49,939 nucleotides of DNA from CAZTXD01 sp964617995. GTDB lineage: Bacteria > Actinomycetota > Acidimicrobiia > Spongiisociales > ZC4RG35. Made by a program: the position numbers and the translations under genes. The stretch's first letter is position 1; each line of letters opens with the position of its first letter. Positions 25,770 to 33,628 of the stretch are shown here, in pieces. The stretch is taken from contig CAZTXD010000007.1 of the NCBI GenBank assembly GCA_964617995.1, positions 1 to 49,939 on the forward strand. The letters run 5' to 3'. The notes under the pieces were generated by a model, which was not told the origin of the DNA, searched no databases, and worked only from the letters and a program-made list of their open reading frames with translations.

Positions 25770-27632
25770 TCAGTCCTGGTGGGTGAAGAACACCTCGATG
25801 TCGCGGCCGTGCAGGGGGGCGAACCGGGGCGGGTCCATGAGGGCGTATGGAGGGATGGTGGCCGCCAGCCGGCTCAGGTCGTCGGCGCAGTCGAGGCGCA
25901 ACGCCTCCCGGAGGACGCCCAGATGTGGCGCCTCGCTGTCGACGGGGGAGGGTTTCCAGTACTTGGTGTGGGTGAAAGCACGCCCCGCGGCCCTCCAGGA
26001 CGGGGGCAGTGGAACCTCGCGGTCGACGATCCAGTCGCCGAATCCCGCCACAGATCCACCCACGAAGTCACCGAAGACGCCGCCGCGCACGGGGAAGTAG
26101 AGGTTGGTCCAGCGGGTCACCGAGTAGGGGGCGGCATGATGGAAGAAGAGGAACGTGCCGGTGCGGCCATCCCGGTCCGTGTACGGGCTGTGCCGGAAGA
26201 AGGCGAGACCGTCGGCGTCGCCCCGTTCGTCCCTGATGGGCGGGCACTGCGCCAGCTCCCGGGAGTCGATCTGCTCGTGGAGGGGACGGTCGGTGGAAGC
26301 CAGTAGCAGCTCGGCGTGGGTGAGGGGGCTGCCCAAAGTCACCAGGTCCGTGATGAGCCACGGCTGGGTGGCGCGCCGGCACTCCTGCCAGGCGGCGTGT
26401 TGTCTGGCCTGGGCCCCCTCGGCCGAGCCCGAGAAGGTGTGGAGCTCCTGGGCCCGTTTTCGCTTGGCACGCCGGGGACCGAGGTGGGCGAGATGCATGT
26501 ATGCCCACAGATGGCTGACGATGTCGTAGGCGATGACGCTGCCCAGGCTGTGGCCCACGAGGACGATCCGCTGGTAGCGGTTGGAGAGATGGAGGTCGAG
26601 GAGGAGCCCGACCCCTTCGCTTCGGATCTTGTCCCGCACGTCCACGTTGGCCGGTGATGCGCTCAGGTAGCGGGCGGCGTCCCCCAGGTAGTGGATGAGG
26701 AAACCCGACCCGAGGAGGGAGACGACAGACGAGATCAGCGACAGGGTTCCCGCCAGGGCCTGGAGGTCCCCCGCCCGGGGAGCGACCAGCACCAGGATGG
26801 ACACGGCGAGGACGAGCACCGCTCCCACGACGACGTACCACACGGGGCGGATCTTCTCGGGGACGTCGCTCGGTTTGCGCACCAGCAGATCCACGAGCCA
26901 TTTGAGTACCTGTCCCCGAGTGGTGTCCCGGATGTGATGGGACCAGTAGAACTCGAAGAAGTCAGTCTTGGGGATGTCACCTTGCGCGGCCATCGACAGG
27001 CGCCGCAGCTCGTAGGTGGTGGAGACATGGTCGGGTTTGGAGCGCACCCTGCTGCCGGCTCCCATCACCCCTACCACGAACCGCCGGAGCGTGTCCCCGG
27101 GCACGGGTTCGCCGATGCCGTGGATCACGACCACCGCCTGAGCCGGCTTGCGGCGCTTCTCGATGGTGTCGGTCAGCGAGGAGAGACGGGACAGCGCGGC
27201 GGTCCAGCAGCTACGCCACTCCCCGATGTGCTTGGCGTGTATGTCGCTTTTCGTCCCGTGCTCGGAGATGGAGACGGTCGATCGTTCCTTCTTCGACCCC
27301 TTCGGTTCGACCGACACTGTGAGTGTGGTGGAGAGTCGCCGCCCGCCGGAGACGGTTTCGGTCCGGAAGGTGAACTCCCGGCCGGAGGCGGCTTCGAATG
27401 TGATCAGCCGATAGCGTCCCCCGACCATGTCCACGGCGCCGGAGGCGTCGGGCTGGCGGCCAAGGCGGCAGCCCGAGCCCAGCCACCTGTCCTGGGCTTC
27501 ATGATCGAAGAGGAGCTCTACCGCGTCGTCGACCCCGACCCGCAGGTCGACCGACTCGGAGAACAGCCGTCGTTTCTCGGAGTCGGCTGAGGGGGGGTCC
27601 GGATCGGCGCCGGCCGTTTGCGACTGGTCCAC
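25770..27632 (-). CDS. Membrane-anchored SRPBCC-alpha/beta-hydrolase (lipase-like) fusion
   Basis: A 620-residue protein with three parts. Residues about 25-150 resemble an SRPBCC/START-like lipid-binding domain. A hydrolase region opens at VVVIHGIGE (167-175). Two membrane segments follow (about 264-284 and 292-316). The nucleophile elbow VGHSLGSV has Ser362; the hydrolase then continues with VTLGSPL, as in class 3 or fungal-type lipases. A HTHTKYW-like stretch near residue 560 may hold the catalytic His (FTHTKYW). The role is unknown; lipid or hydrophobic substrate handling at the membrane is plausible. It ends against the candidate structured RNA and is divergent from a SnoaL-like gene. 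Confidence 0.75.
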   Translation of the reverse strand: MDQSQTAGADPDPPSADSEKRRLFSESVDLRVGVDDAVELLFDHEAQDRWLGSGCRLGRQPDASGAVDMVGGRYRLITFEAASGREFTFRTETVSGGRRLSTTLTVSVEPKGSKKERSTVSISEHGTKSDIHAKHIGEWRSCWTAALSRLSSLTDTIEKRRKPAQAVVVIHGIGEPVPGDTLRRFVVGVMGAGSRVRSKPDHVSTTYELRRLSMAAQGDIPKTDFFEFYWSHHIRDTTRGQVLKWLVDLLVRKPSDVPEKIRPVWYVVVGAVLVLAVSILVLVAPRAGDLQALAGTLSLISSVVSLLGSGFLIHYLGDAARYLSASPANVDVRDKIRSEGVGLLLDLHLSNRYQRIVLVGHSLGSVIAYDIVSHLWAYMHLAHLGPRRAKRKRAQELHTFSGSAEGAQARQHAAWQECRRATQPWLITDLVTLGSPLTHAELLLASTDRPLHEQIDSRELAQCPPIRDERGDADGLAFFRHSPYTDRDGRTGTFLFFHHAAPYSVTRWTNLYFPVRGGVFGDFVGGSVAGFGDWIVDREVPLPPSWRAAGRAFTHTKYWKPSPVDSEAPHLGVLREALRLDCADDLSRLAATIPPYALMDPPRFAPLHGRDIEVFFTHQD

Positions 27633-27795
27633 GTTTCACATGCTGGCACAGCGGGGTCGGCCGTGTCCCCCTCGGTCGTCCCTACAACGGAGTGGGCGCC
27701 GTGCACCCGCCGTGACCATCGATCGGTGTAACGACTCCCGGCATCCCTCGAGTCCAACCGGCGTGCGTTTTCGCCTTCCCGAGTGGGACGTGCCG

Positions 27796-28209
27796 ATGCC
27801 GGAGCCGTTGGTGTTGTACTGGCGTGCATGGAACGAGCAGGATCTGGAACATGTACCACGGCATCTCGCCGGTGCGGTCACAGAGGACGTCGAGTGGAAT
27901 GATCCACGGGATTCATTCGTCGGCATCGCTGCCCTGGAAGCGGCCATTCGGCACCTTCGGACAAGCAAGCTGGGGTATCGCTTCGTCATCGCCTCGGAGA
28001 TCGATCACCATCACGGCCGACTCAGATATCGATGGGACATGATCCATCGAGGACGGACGTTGATGGAAGGTCTCGACATCGTCACGCTCGAGTCCTCGGC
28101 GGGACTGATCTGTCGAGTCGATGGGTTCTTCGGGCATCCCACACCGATCAACGACGACAAGAGCGGTGTGCCCGATGCCCTCCGCCGCTCTGCCGCCGTG
28201 GGCGGATAG
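27796..28209 (+). CDS. SnoaL/NTF2-like protein
   Basis: A 137-residue protein with the NTF2-like cone pattern: YWRAWNEQDL (about 7-16), a DVEWNDP strand, then IAALEAAIRHLR and RYRWDMIHRGR. Members are polyketide cyclases, isomerases or ligand-binding proteins with unknown roles. ATG 27796 is chosen by comparison with the family length; GTG 27790 is an alternative with GAGTGGGA upstream. No partner gene indicates its job. The 163 bases before it hold nothing recognised. Confidence 0.72.
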   Translation: MPEPLVLYWRAWNEQDLEHVPRHLAGAVTEDVEWNDPRDSFVGIAALEAAIRHLRTSKLGYRFVIASEIDHHHGRLRYRWDMIHRGRTLMEGLDIVTLESSAGLICRVDGFFGHPTPINDDKSGVPDALRRSAAVGG

Positions 28210-28328
28210 GCGCCCCAGCCCTCGCGTATGACAGGGTTGCCGAAGCCCGAGACGCCGATGCCACCGAAATGGGTTCTACCGGGGTCCACGGCAGCGGTGG
28301 GCAGGGTCCTGCCCGTACGCTTGGCGCG

Positions 28329-29903
28329 GTGAATGTCCACCCCTCCGCTACGGAGGAGACGGTTCGGGTTGCCGAGGTCATCGCCGCGACGTGCTTGGCC
28401 ACGGACCTGGGCATGGGCTTTCCGTTCGAGCACGGTCTGCATGCGACGTTGATGGCGATGAGGCTCGCCGATCTGCTCGAGGTCGATCAGGAGACCGCCT
28501 CACAGACCTACCACTGCTCGCTTCTCATGTATTCGGGATGCACCACCGACGCCGACATCCTGGCGAAGATCGTCGGAGGCTCGGCTATCGAGAGCGCCCA
28601 ACCCACCCTGTACGGTTCCCCGGTACAGGTATTGACCGGCGTTGTCCGGTCGATACCGTCTCCGGACAGTTCGCCGTATCGGCGCGTATACGAGACGGCC
28701 ACGCAAATGCCCAAGCTCCTGCGGTTCGGCAGACCGCACATGAGCGCGGTCTGCGAGGTCGCGACGATGCTGGCGCAACGTCTGGGCCTCCCGGCATCCA
28801 TCCACCAGCTCTTCACCCTCATAACCGAGCGGTGGGACGGATACGGATTGCTGAGACGGGCTCGGGGGGAGGAGATCCCGCTCGCTCTGCGCATCGTTCA
28901 CGTCGCAAGGGACGCCGCCTACCAGCGTCTCATCGGCGGAGACGAGCACGCCGCGGACATCATTCGACAACGCGGAGGACATGCCTTCGATCCGGTCGTG
29001 GCCACCACGTTCGCCCAGAACGCCACGAAGATCATGGCGGCGGTCGACACCGACGGATCTGCATGGGAGGCGACTCTCTCCGCCGAGCCACGGCCGTGGC
29101 CGATCCTCGAAGGAGAGGCCATAGGGCATGCCCTTTCCGCGGTTGGGGACTTCGCCGACCTCATCTCACCGTCGCTGGCGGGTCATTCATCGGGTGTGGC
29201 GAGGCTGGCGGTCGCAGCCGCCGAGCTGTGCGACTTCAGTCGACCCGACATCGCCCTGGTGGGACGGGCTGCTCTTGTCCACGACGTCGGGCGAGTAGCG
29301 GTCCACCCGCGTGTCTGGCAGAAACCCGGACCGCTGACCGCCGACGAGTGGGAACAGGTCAGACTTCACGCCTACCACACCGAACGGGTCCTCAATCGGG
29401 CTCCGTTTCTCGCCGCGCTGGGCAGAGTTGCCTGCGCCCACCATGAGCGGCTGGACGGAAGCGGGTACCACCGGGCTGCGACCGCCGTCTCGTTGAGCCC
29501 AACCGCCCGACTCCTGGCCACCGCCGACGCCTTCTCGGCCATGATCGAGCCGCGGCCACATCGGAACGCCTTCAAAGCAGATGTAGCCGCGGAGATCCTA
29601 GGTGAGGAGGCCAACTCGGGGCGTCACGATCCCGATCTGCTGGCCGGCGTCCTGGAGGCTGCGGGACAAGCCGTCCCGCCCGTCGAGCGACCGGCAGGGC
29701 TTACCGAGCGGGAGGCCGAGGTGATTCGTCTTCTGGCTAGGGGTCTACAGACCAAGCAGGTGGCGCGAACCCTCGACATCTCGGCGAAGACCGCCGACTT
29801 CCACATCCAGAGCGCCTACCGCAAGATGGACGTCTCCACCCGAGCCGGGGCGATCCTGTTCGCCATGCAGCACGGTCTCGTCACCTGGGAGAACTCCCGA
29901 TAG
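28329..29903 (+). CDS. HD-GYP-like domain protein with C-terminal LuxR-type DNA-binding domain
   Basis: About 524 residues. The N-terminal half (residues about 20-250) looks like a degenerate HD-type helical domain. The second half has an HD-GYP-like phosphohydrolase: HSSGVARLA, HDVGR (about 318-322) and HHE..DGSGYH (about 371-381). The C-terminus is a LuxR HTH (LTEREAEVIRLLARG ... ISAKTADFHIQSAYRKM, about 458-505). HD-GYP proteins degrade cyclic di-GMP, and LuxR domains bind DNA. A fused sensor-regulator is the simplest reading. The GYP triplet is GYH here. The GTG start at 28329 is uncertain; ATG 28269 is an alternative. Confidence 0.82.
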   Translation: MNVHPSATEETVRVAEVIAATCLATDLGMGFPFEHGLHATLMAMRLADLLEVDQETASQTYHCSLLMYSGCTTDADILAKIVGGSAIESAQPTLYGSPVQVLTGVVRSIPSPDSSPYRRVYETATQMPKLLRFGRPHMSAVCEVATMLAQRLGLPASIHQLFTLITERWDGYGLLRRARGEEIPLALRIVHVARDAAYQRLIGGDEHAADIIRQRGGHAFDPVVATTFAQNATKIMAAVDTDGSAWEATLSAEPRPWPILEGEAIGHALSAVGDFADLISPSLAGHSSGVARLAVAAAELCDFSRPDIALVGRAALVHDVGRVAVHPRVWQKPGPLTADEWEQVRLHAYHTERVLNRAPFLAALGRVACAHHERLDGSGYHRAATAVSLSPTARLLATADAFSAMIEPRPHRNAFKADVAAEILGEEANSGRHDPDLLAGVLEAAGQAVPPVERPAGLTEREAEVIRLLARGLQTKQVARTLDISAKTADFHIQSAYRKMDVSTRAGAILFAMQHGLVTWENSR

Positions 29904-30032
29904 GCAGTCGCCGGTCGCCCCCTTACCGTCCGAAAGACGCGAGCAGGAGAGCACCGAAATGGGTGATCGGCCAGCAGAGACTCTGATTGGCGGGGGCGAT
30001 CGAGGACATCAGCGAAAGGGGACGAGGGAATC

Positions 30033-30611
30033 GTGACTCTCGAAGACTGGATTCGCCTGTGGTTCATAGTGATATGGGGTCTGTCGATCATCGGCGGCCT
30101 CGCCGCGTTCATTCAATTTCGCGGTCGCCGAAACGCTGTCGAGAAGCAGGTCGGGCCGCTACCCACGCCGATGGGGATGATTCAAATCGCCGTCTTTCTG
30201 CTTCTGTTGACTCGCATCGGTGAAATCAGTGTCGACAGTTCGACGGGATGGCTCGTCTTTCGCGTGCTCGGGATAGTCCTGAGCATCTACAGCCTCGGAA
30301 TGCTGCTGTGGGCAGGGCGGACGCTCGGCCGCTTCGGCGCTCCTGGCCCCGCGGTGTTCCGCGACCACGAACTGATCACCTCCGGGCCGTATCGTCTGGT
30401 CCGCCATCCCGGCTACGCGGGTATCCAGGCAATCGTCCTGGGAGCAGCGCTGGGCACGCTCAACTGGCTCATACTCTCACTGTGGCCGGTGGCGGTGGTT
30501 GCCACCTACCTCAACAGCCGGGCGGAGGACACGCTCCTGCGGGAGAAGTTCGGGACAGCCTACGAGGAATACGCCATGCAGAAGAGGCGGTTCATCCCCG
30601 GGACCTGGTGA
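30033..30611 (+). CDS. Isoprenylcysteine carboxyl methyltransferase-family membrane protein
   Basis: A 192-residue protein with four or five membrane segments. The C-terminal family signature is LVRHPGYAG followed by EDTLLREKFGTAYEEYAMQKRRFIP (seen as RAEDTLLREKF and YEEYA), as in ICMT/PEMT-like methyltransferases that use S-adenosylmethionine on membrane substrates. GAGGGAATC directly precedes the GTG start. It lies just before the ArsR operon but 91 bases away, so it may be separate. Confidence 0.88.
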   Translation: MTLEDWIRLWFIVIWGLSIIGGLAAFIQFRGRRNAVEKQVGPLPTPMGMIQIAVFLLLLTRIGEISVDSSTGWLVFRVLGIVLSIYSLGMLLWAGRTLGRFGAPGPAVFRDHELITSGPYRLVRHPGYAGIQAIVLGAALGTLNWLILSLWPVAVVATYLNSRAEDTLLREKFGTAYEEYAMQKRRFIPGTW

Positions 30612-30690
30612 CGAAGGCAACCGTGGGAGGTCCATCCTGTCGCTCGGGATGGGAGGACCAGGGATGGACACAGTCCGATGCATGGTGGTA

Positions 30691-30714
30691 ACGTTCAACT
30701 GAATGGTTGAACGT
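30691..30714. promoter_or_regulatory. Inverted repeat overlapping the arsR start codon, candidate autoregulatory operator
   Basis: ACGTTCAAC-TGAATG-GTTGAACGT has perfect 9-bp arms. The arsR ATG at 30703 is inside the loop, so the right arm encodes the second to fourth codons. An ArsR dimer bound here would block transcription near the start. The gene may be leaderless or start at the second ATG (30715), just outside the repeat. Confidence 0.75.
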
Positions 30715-31032
30715 ATGCCGGGTGATCTCGACCGCACCTACGGAGCGTTGGCACACCCCACCCGCCGTGCTCTGCTCGACTTCCTCAGGGCCGGGCCGAT
30801 GCGGGTGACCGACATCGCCGAGCCCTTCACCGTCTCCCTGGCCGCGGTGTCCAAGCACGTCGCCGTCCTGGAGACGGCACAGTTGGTCACCAGGACGGTG
30901 CAGGGGAGGGACCACCTGCTCGACCTCCAGCCCGGGCCGCTCCTCGAAGCCCATGGTTGGATCGACACCTACCGGGACTTCTGGGAGGGGCGACTCGACG
31001 CCCTCGACGCCCACCTCACCGAGCGGCGATGA
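30703..31032 (+). CDS. ArsR-family winged-helix transcriptional regulator
   Basis: A 109-residue repressor-type protein. LAHPTRRALLDFL (16-28) and VSLAAVSKHVAVLE (about 44-57) give the ArsR helix-turn-helix. No Cys metal site is visible, so it is of the metal-independent kind that is usually paired with SRPBCC genes. It overlaps the following SRPBCC gene by ATGA and sits on its own probable operator. Confidence 0.94.
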   Translation: MVERMPGDLDRTYGALAHPTRRALLDFLRAGPMRVTDIAEPFTVSLAAVSKHVAVLETAQLVTRTVQGRDHLLDLQPGPLLEAHGWIDTYRDFWEGRLDALDAHLTERR

Positions 31033-31505
31033 CGAGACGCCGCTCGATCCCCCAAGAGCAGGTCCGGGTCGAGAGGCTTCTGTCCGCTCCGATCGAGGCG
31101 GTCTTCGCCGCCTGGACCGACGCCGGCTCGATGGCCGAATGGCTCTCCCCGGTGGGCCACGCCGAGGTCGAGACCGACCTCCGGGTATCGGGTCGGTTCC
31201 GGGTGGTGATGGCCGGGGGCGACACGCGGATCGAACACACCGGGCAGTACCTGGAGATCGACCCGCCCCGCCGGCTGTGCTTCACTTGGATCTCGCCTTA
31301 CACCGGGACCGAGCCGAGCGTGGTGACCGTCGACCTGAGTCCCGAGGGCGACGGGACCCGGTTGGTTCTCGTCCACGAGCGTCTGCCCGAGGACCAGGTC
31401 GCCTCCCACACCGGTGGGTGGGGGTCGATCCTCGACCGTCTGGCAGACACCCTGGCACCTGATCGGCTCCCGAGCAGGGAGTCAGCCGAAGGGGCGGGTT
31501 CGTGA
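31029..31505 (+). CDS. SRPBCC-domain (AHSA1/START-like) protein
   Basis: A 158-residue protein of the ArsR-associated SRPBCC family: VERLLSAPIEAVFAAWTD (about 13-30), then the GGRF-type strand RVSGRFRV and LTLVHERL-like strand (LVLVHERL). These proteins bind hydrophobic ligands in a helix-grip pocket. The start ATG overlaps the arsR stop. The next gene's GTG overlaps its stop, so it belongs to a four-gene operon. Confidence 0.9.
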   Translation: MTRRRSIPQEQVRVERLLSAPIEAVFAAWTDAGSMAEWLSPVGHAEVETDLRVSGRFRVVMAGGDTRIEHTGQYLEIDPPRRLCFTWISPYTGTEPSVVTVDLSPEGDGTRLVLVHERLPEDQVASHTGGWGSILDRLADTLAPDRLPSRESAEGAGS

Positions 31506-31819
31506 CCATCCGCAAGACGGCCCGGTTCACCGTGGCACCTGGAGAGCTGGACCGAGCGCTGGCCGCCATCGGCATCCACGTGGCCCACACCAGGGCCGGG
31601 CCCGGAACTACGGTCTACCAGTCCTGGCAGGCGACCGAGCGTCCCGCTGAGTTCCTCCATCTCATGGAGTTCCGGGATGCCGCCGCTCAGGAGGCACACC
31701 GGTCGAGCGACCCGGTGATGGCTCTCACCGAGACCCTGCACCCCTGGGCCTCGATCCGCCTCGCTTCGACGACTGGCTGCATATCACCTAGACCGACGAG
31801 GAGGTTGTCCTGCAGGTAG
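31502..31819 (+). CDS. Antibiotic-biosynthesis-monooxygenase (ABM)-like protein, probably frameshifted near its end
   Basis: A 105-residue frame. Residues 1-80 fit the ABM ferredoxin-like fold (VAPGELDRALAAI, GTTVYQSWQAT, LHLMEFRDAAAQEAHRSS as short blocks). After LHP the frame becomes Arg/Ser-rich and runs to the next gene. Adding one C to the CCCC at 31741-31744 would instead give LGLDPPRFDDWLHIT and a stop at 31789-31791, a typical family ending. So a one-base loss, real or from sequencing, is likely. It is translationally coupled to the SRPBCC gene before it. Confidence 0.75.
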   Translation: MTIRKTARFTVAPGELDRALAAIGIHVAHTRAGPGTTVYQSWQATERPAEFLHLMEFRDAAAQEAHRSSDPVMALTETLHPWASIRLASTTGCISPRPTRRLSCR

Positions 31820-31821
31820 AC

Positions 31822-32265
31822 GTGCGCACCGAGATCCAGATCGATCGGCCCCGCGCCGAAGTAGCGGAGTACGCCACCGACCCGGACAATGCCACCACGT
31901 GGTACGCCAACATCGTGGCGGTCGAGTGGAGGTCGCCGAAACCGCTCCGGGTCGGGACGAACATCGCCTTCGTCGCCCGCTTCCTGGGACGGCGTCTGGC
32001 CTACATCTACGAGGTGAGGGAGCTGATCCCGGGGGAGCGACTGGTGATGAGCACCTCCGATGGGCCGTTCGGCATGGAGACCACCTACGAGTGGAAGGAC
32101 ACCCCGACGGGCGCGACCAGGATGACCCTGCGCAACCGGGGCACCCCCTCCGGCTTCGCCGGCATGGCGGCCCCGATGATGACCGGCGCCATGCGCCGCG
32201 CCAACCGTAAGGACCTGGCCCGGATCAAGGCCATCCTCGAGTCGGCCACCTCGGCCACCGATTGA
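31822..32265 (+). CDS. SRPBCC-family protein (polyketide cyclase/dehydrase-like)
   Basis: A 147-residue helix-grip protein: IDRPRAEVAEYATDPDNATTWY (seen as IDRPRAEV and DPDNATTWY), FVARFLGRRLAY, TYEWKDTP and RMTLRNRG. It is the last gene of the ArsR operon. GTG 31822 is the first standard start. However, GAGGAGG lies five bases before an in-frame CTG at 31810, and family members often begin with the extra residues (QVDVRTE), so a CTG start is possible. Confidence 0.88.
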   Translation: MRTEIQIDRPRAEVAEYATDPDNATTWYANIVAVEWRSPKPLRVGTNIAFVARFLGRRLAYIYEVRELIPGERLVMSTSDGPFGMETTYEWKDTPTGATRMTLRNRGTPSGFAGMAAPMMTGAMRRANRKDLARIKAILESATSATD

Positions 32266-32644
32266 AAACTGACGAGCCTCCTAGATGGTTCCGCCTTGGT
32301 GTGGCGTAGCCGGCGGCTCCTAAGGTTGGTGGGAGCGCCTCCTGCTCTCGTTCAGTGAGGACTCCAAGCGACGACTTCCGATCGGTGTATGTGGACGGCT
32401 ATCAGTCCGGGGTGCCTTGTTGAGCGGCAACGGCCGGGCGAGACTCGCCGCGGTGGAGACCATTGTGATCACACACGGCAAGCTGACCGCGTTTCTACTC
32501 GCATCCGTTCAAGAGGACCGCTCAGCCTCCTAGCGGGTCACCCATATCAACACTCCGACTCGTCGAAGCAGGAGCGTCGAGGATGCGGCCATCGTTCATG
32601 ACGTGGACGAAGCCGCGCAAAACCGCACGGGCTCGAGGTTGGGG
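32266..32644. other. Intergenic region between convergent operons, no recognised gene
   Basis: This is 379 bases, less GC-biased at third positions than its neighbours. The longest plus frame (32389-32601) is Arg/Ser-rich with no ribosome site, and another frame is broken by stops. It could contain decayed coding sequence, but I cannot identify a parent gene. No U-tract terminator is evident. Confidence 0.4.
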
Positions 32645-33625
32645 TCAACGCAGGCGGGGCAGAACCTCATTGCCCAACAGATCGATGCTCGTGAACCACC
32701 GGTCGAAGCTGAGCCGCGTGTCGAAGACGAGGTGATCTACTCCCACCTCCTGGAAGCGCCGGGTCTGCTCGACCACCTGGTCCGGGGTCCCGGCGATGAG
32801 AGAACCTTCGATGTCGTCGGCCGTCTCGAAGCGGCCCGATGGCGGCTTGACCCACCACTTGCCGCGTTCGTTGGCCCAGCGGAGAAGGCCCTCGACGCTG
32901 GTGCCCGCCCACGCCTCTTCCTCGGTCTCGGCGATGGTCGTTGGGGGAACGACTCCCACCGAGGGCATCCGGCGGCCGTTTTCGGCCACGATCTTCTGCA
33001 TCGACTCGACCCTCTTCTCGATCGTCTTGAGGGTGATACGCCCCGGGATCCATCCGTCGCAGTACTCGGCCGCCCGGCGGGCAGAGGCCGGGGTCGCCCC
33101 TCCGTACCAGAAGGGGATCGGCCCGGCCGGCTTGGGGTAAAGGGTGACGCCGTCGAACTGGAAGTGATCGTCGGCATAGCTGACGTCGTCCTGGGCGAAG
33201 ACCAGCTCGGCGATGCGGGCGGTCGACTCCACCAGCTCCGGGCGGAAGATTCCACCCAGTCCGACGGCCTCGAATTCGTGGTCGAACGTGCCCGCCCCCC
33301 ACCCGGCGATGATGCGGGGACCCACCATGTGGGTCAACGACGCGAGGGTGAAGGCGGTGACGAGGGGGTGGCGGTAGGGGATCAGCGTCGCCGTACCCAA
33401 GGTGATGGTGTCGGTGACTGCCCCGATGGCCGTGAGGACGGTGAGCGGTTCGTAGAAGGCGGGGTTGGGGCTCTCGAACTCCCCGTGTGGCTCGAAGAGG
33501 AGATGGTCCCTGACCCACACCGAGTCGAAGCCGAGGTGTTCGGCTCTCCGCGCCCCGTCCAGGAGCATGTCTTTGTCGGCGTGCTCCCCGAAGTGCGGCA
33601 GCAGCAGCCCGAATTTCATCGCCAT
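32645..33625 (-). CDS. LLM-class F420-dependent oxidoreductase
   Basis: A 326-residue luciferase-like TIM-barrel protein. MKFGLLLPHFGEHAD at the N-terminus, LGFDSVWVRDHLLF (about 31-44), ITLGTATLIPYRHP and IIAGWGAGTFDHEFEA (about 104-119, seen as GWGAGTFDHEF) match F420-dependent members. It starts three bases after the cyclic amidohydrolase stop, with AGGA upstream. It is last in the Mo-hydroxylase operon. It could carry out a monooxygenation or hydride step in ring degradation. Confidence 0.92.
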   Translation of the reverse strand: MAMKFGLLLPHFGEHADKDMLLDGARRAEHLGFDSVWVRDHLLFEPHGEFESPNPAFYEPLTVLTAIGAVTDTITLGTATLIPYRHPLVTAFTLASLTHMVGPRIIAGWGAGTFDHEFEAVGLGGIFRPELVESTARIAELVFAQDDVSYADDHFQFDGVTLYPKPAGPIPFWYGGATPASARRAAEYCDGWIPGRITLKTIEKRVESMQKIVAENGRRMPSVGVVPPTTIAETEEEAWAGTSVEGLLRWANERGKWWVKPPSGRFETADDIEGSLIAGTPDQVVEQTRRFQEVGVDHLVFDTRLSFDRWFTSIDLLGNEVLPRLR

Positions 33626-33628
33626 CGC

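Noticed and set aside
28032..28328. N-terminal extension of the HD-GYP/LuxR protein
   Set aside because: It overlaps the SnoaL-like gene in another frame and is Arg-rich shadow sequence.
32645..33625. RutA orthologue
   Set aside because: The protein is shorter and has F420-type family features; only the fold class is shared, so I call it Rut-like by analogy only.
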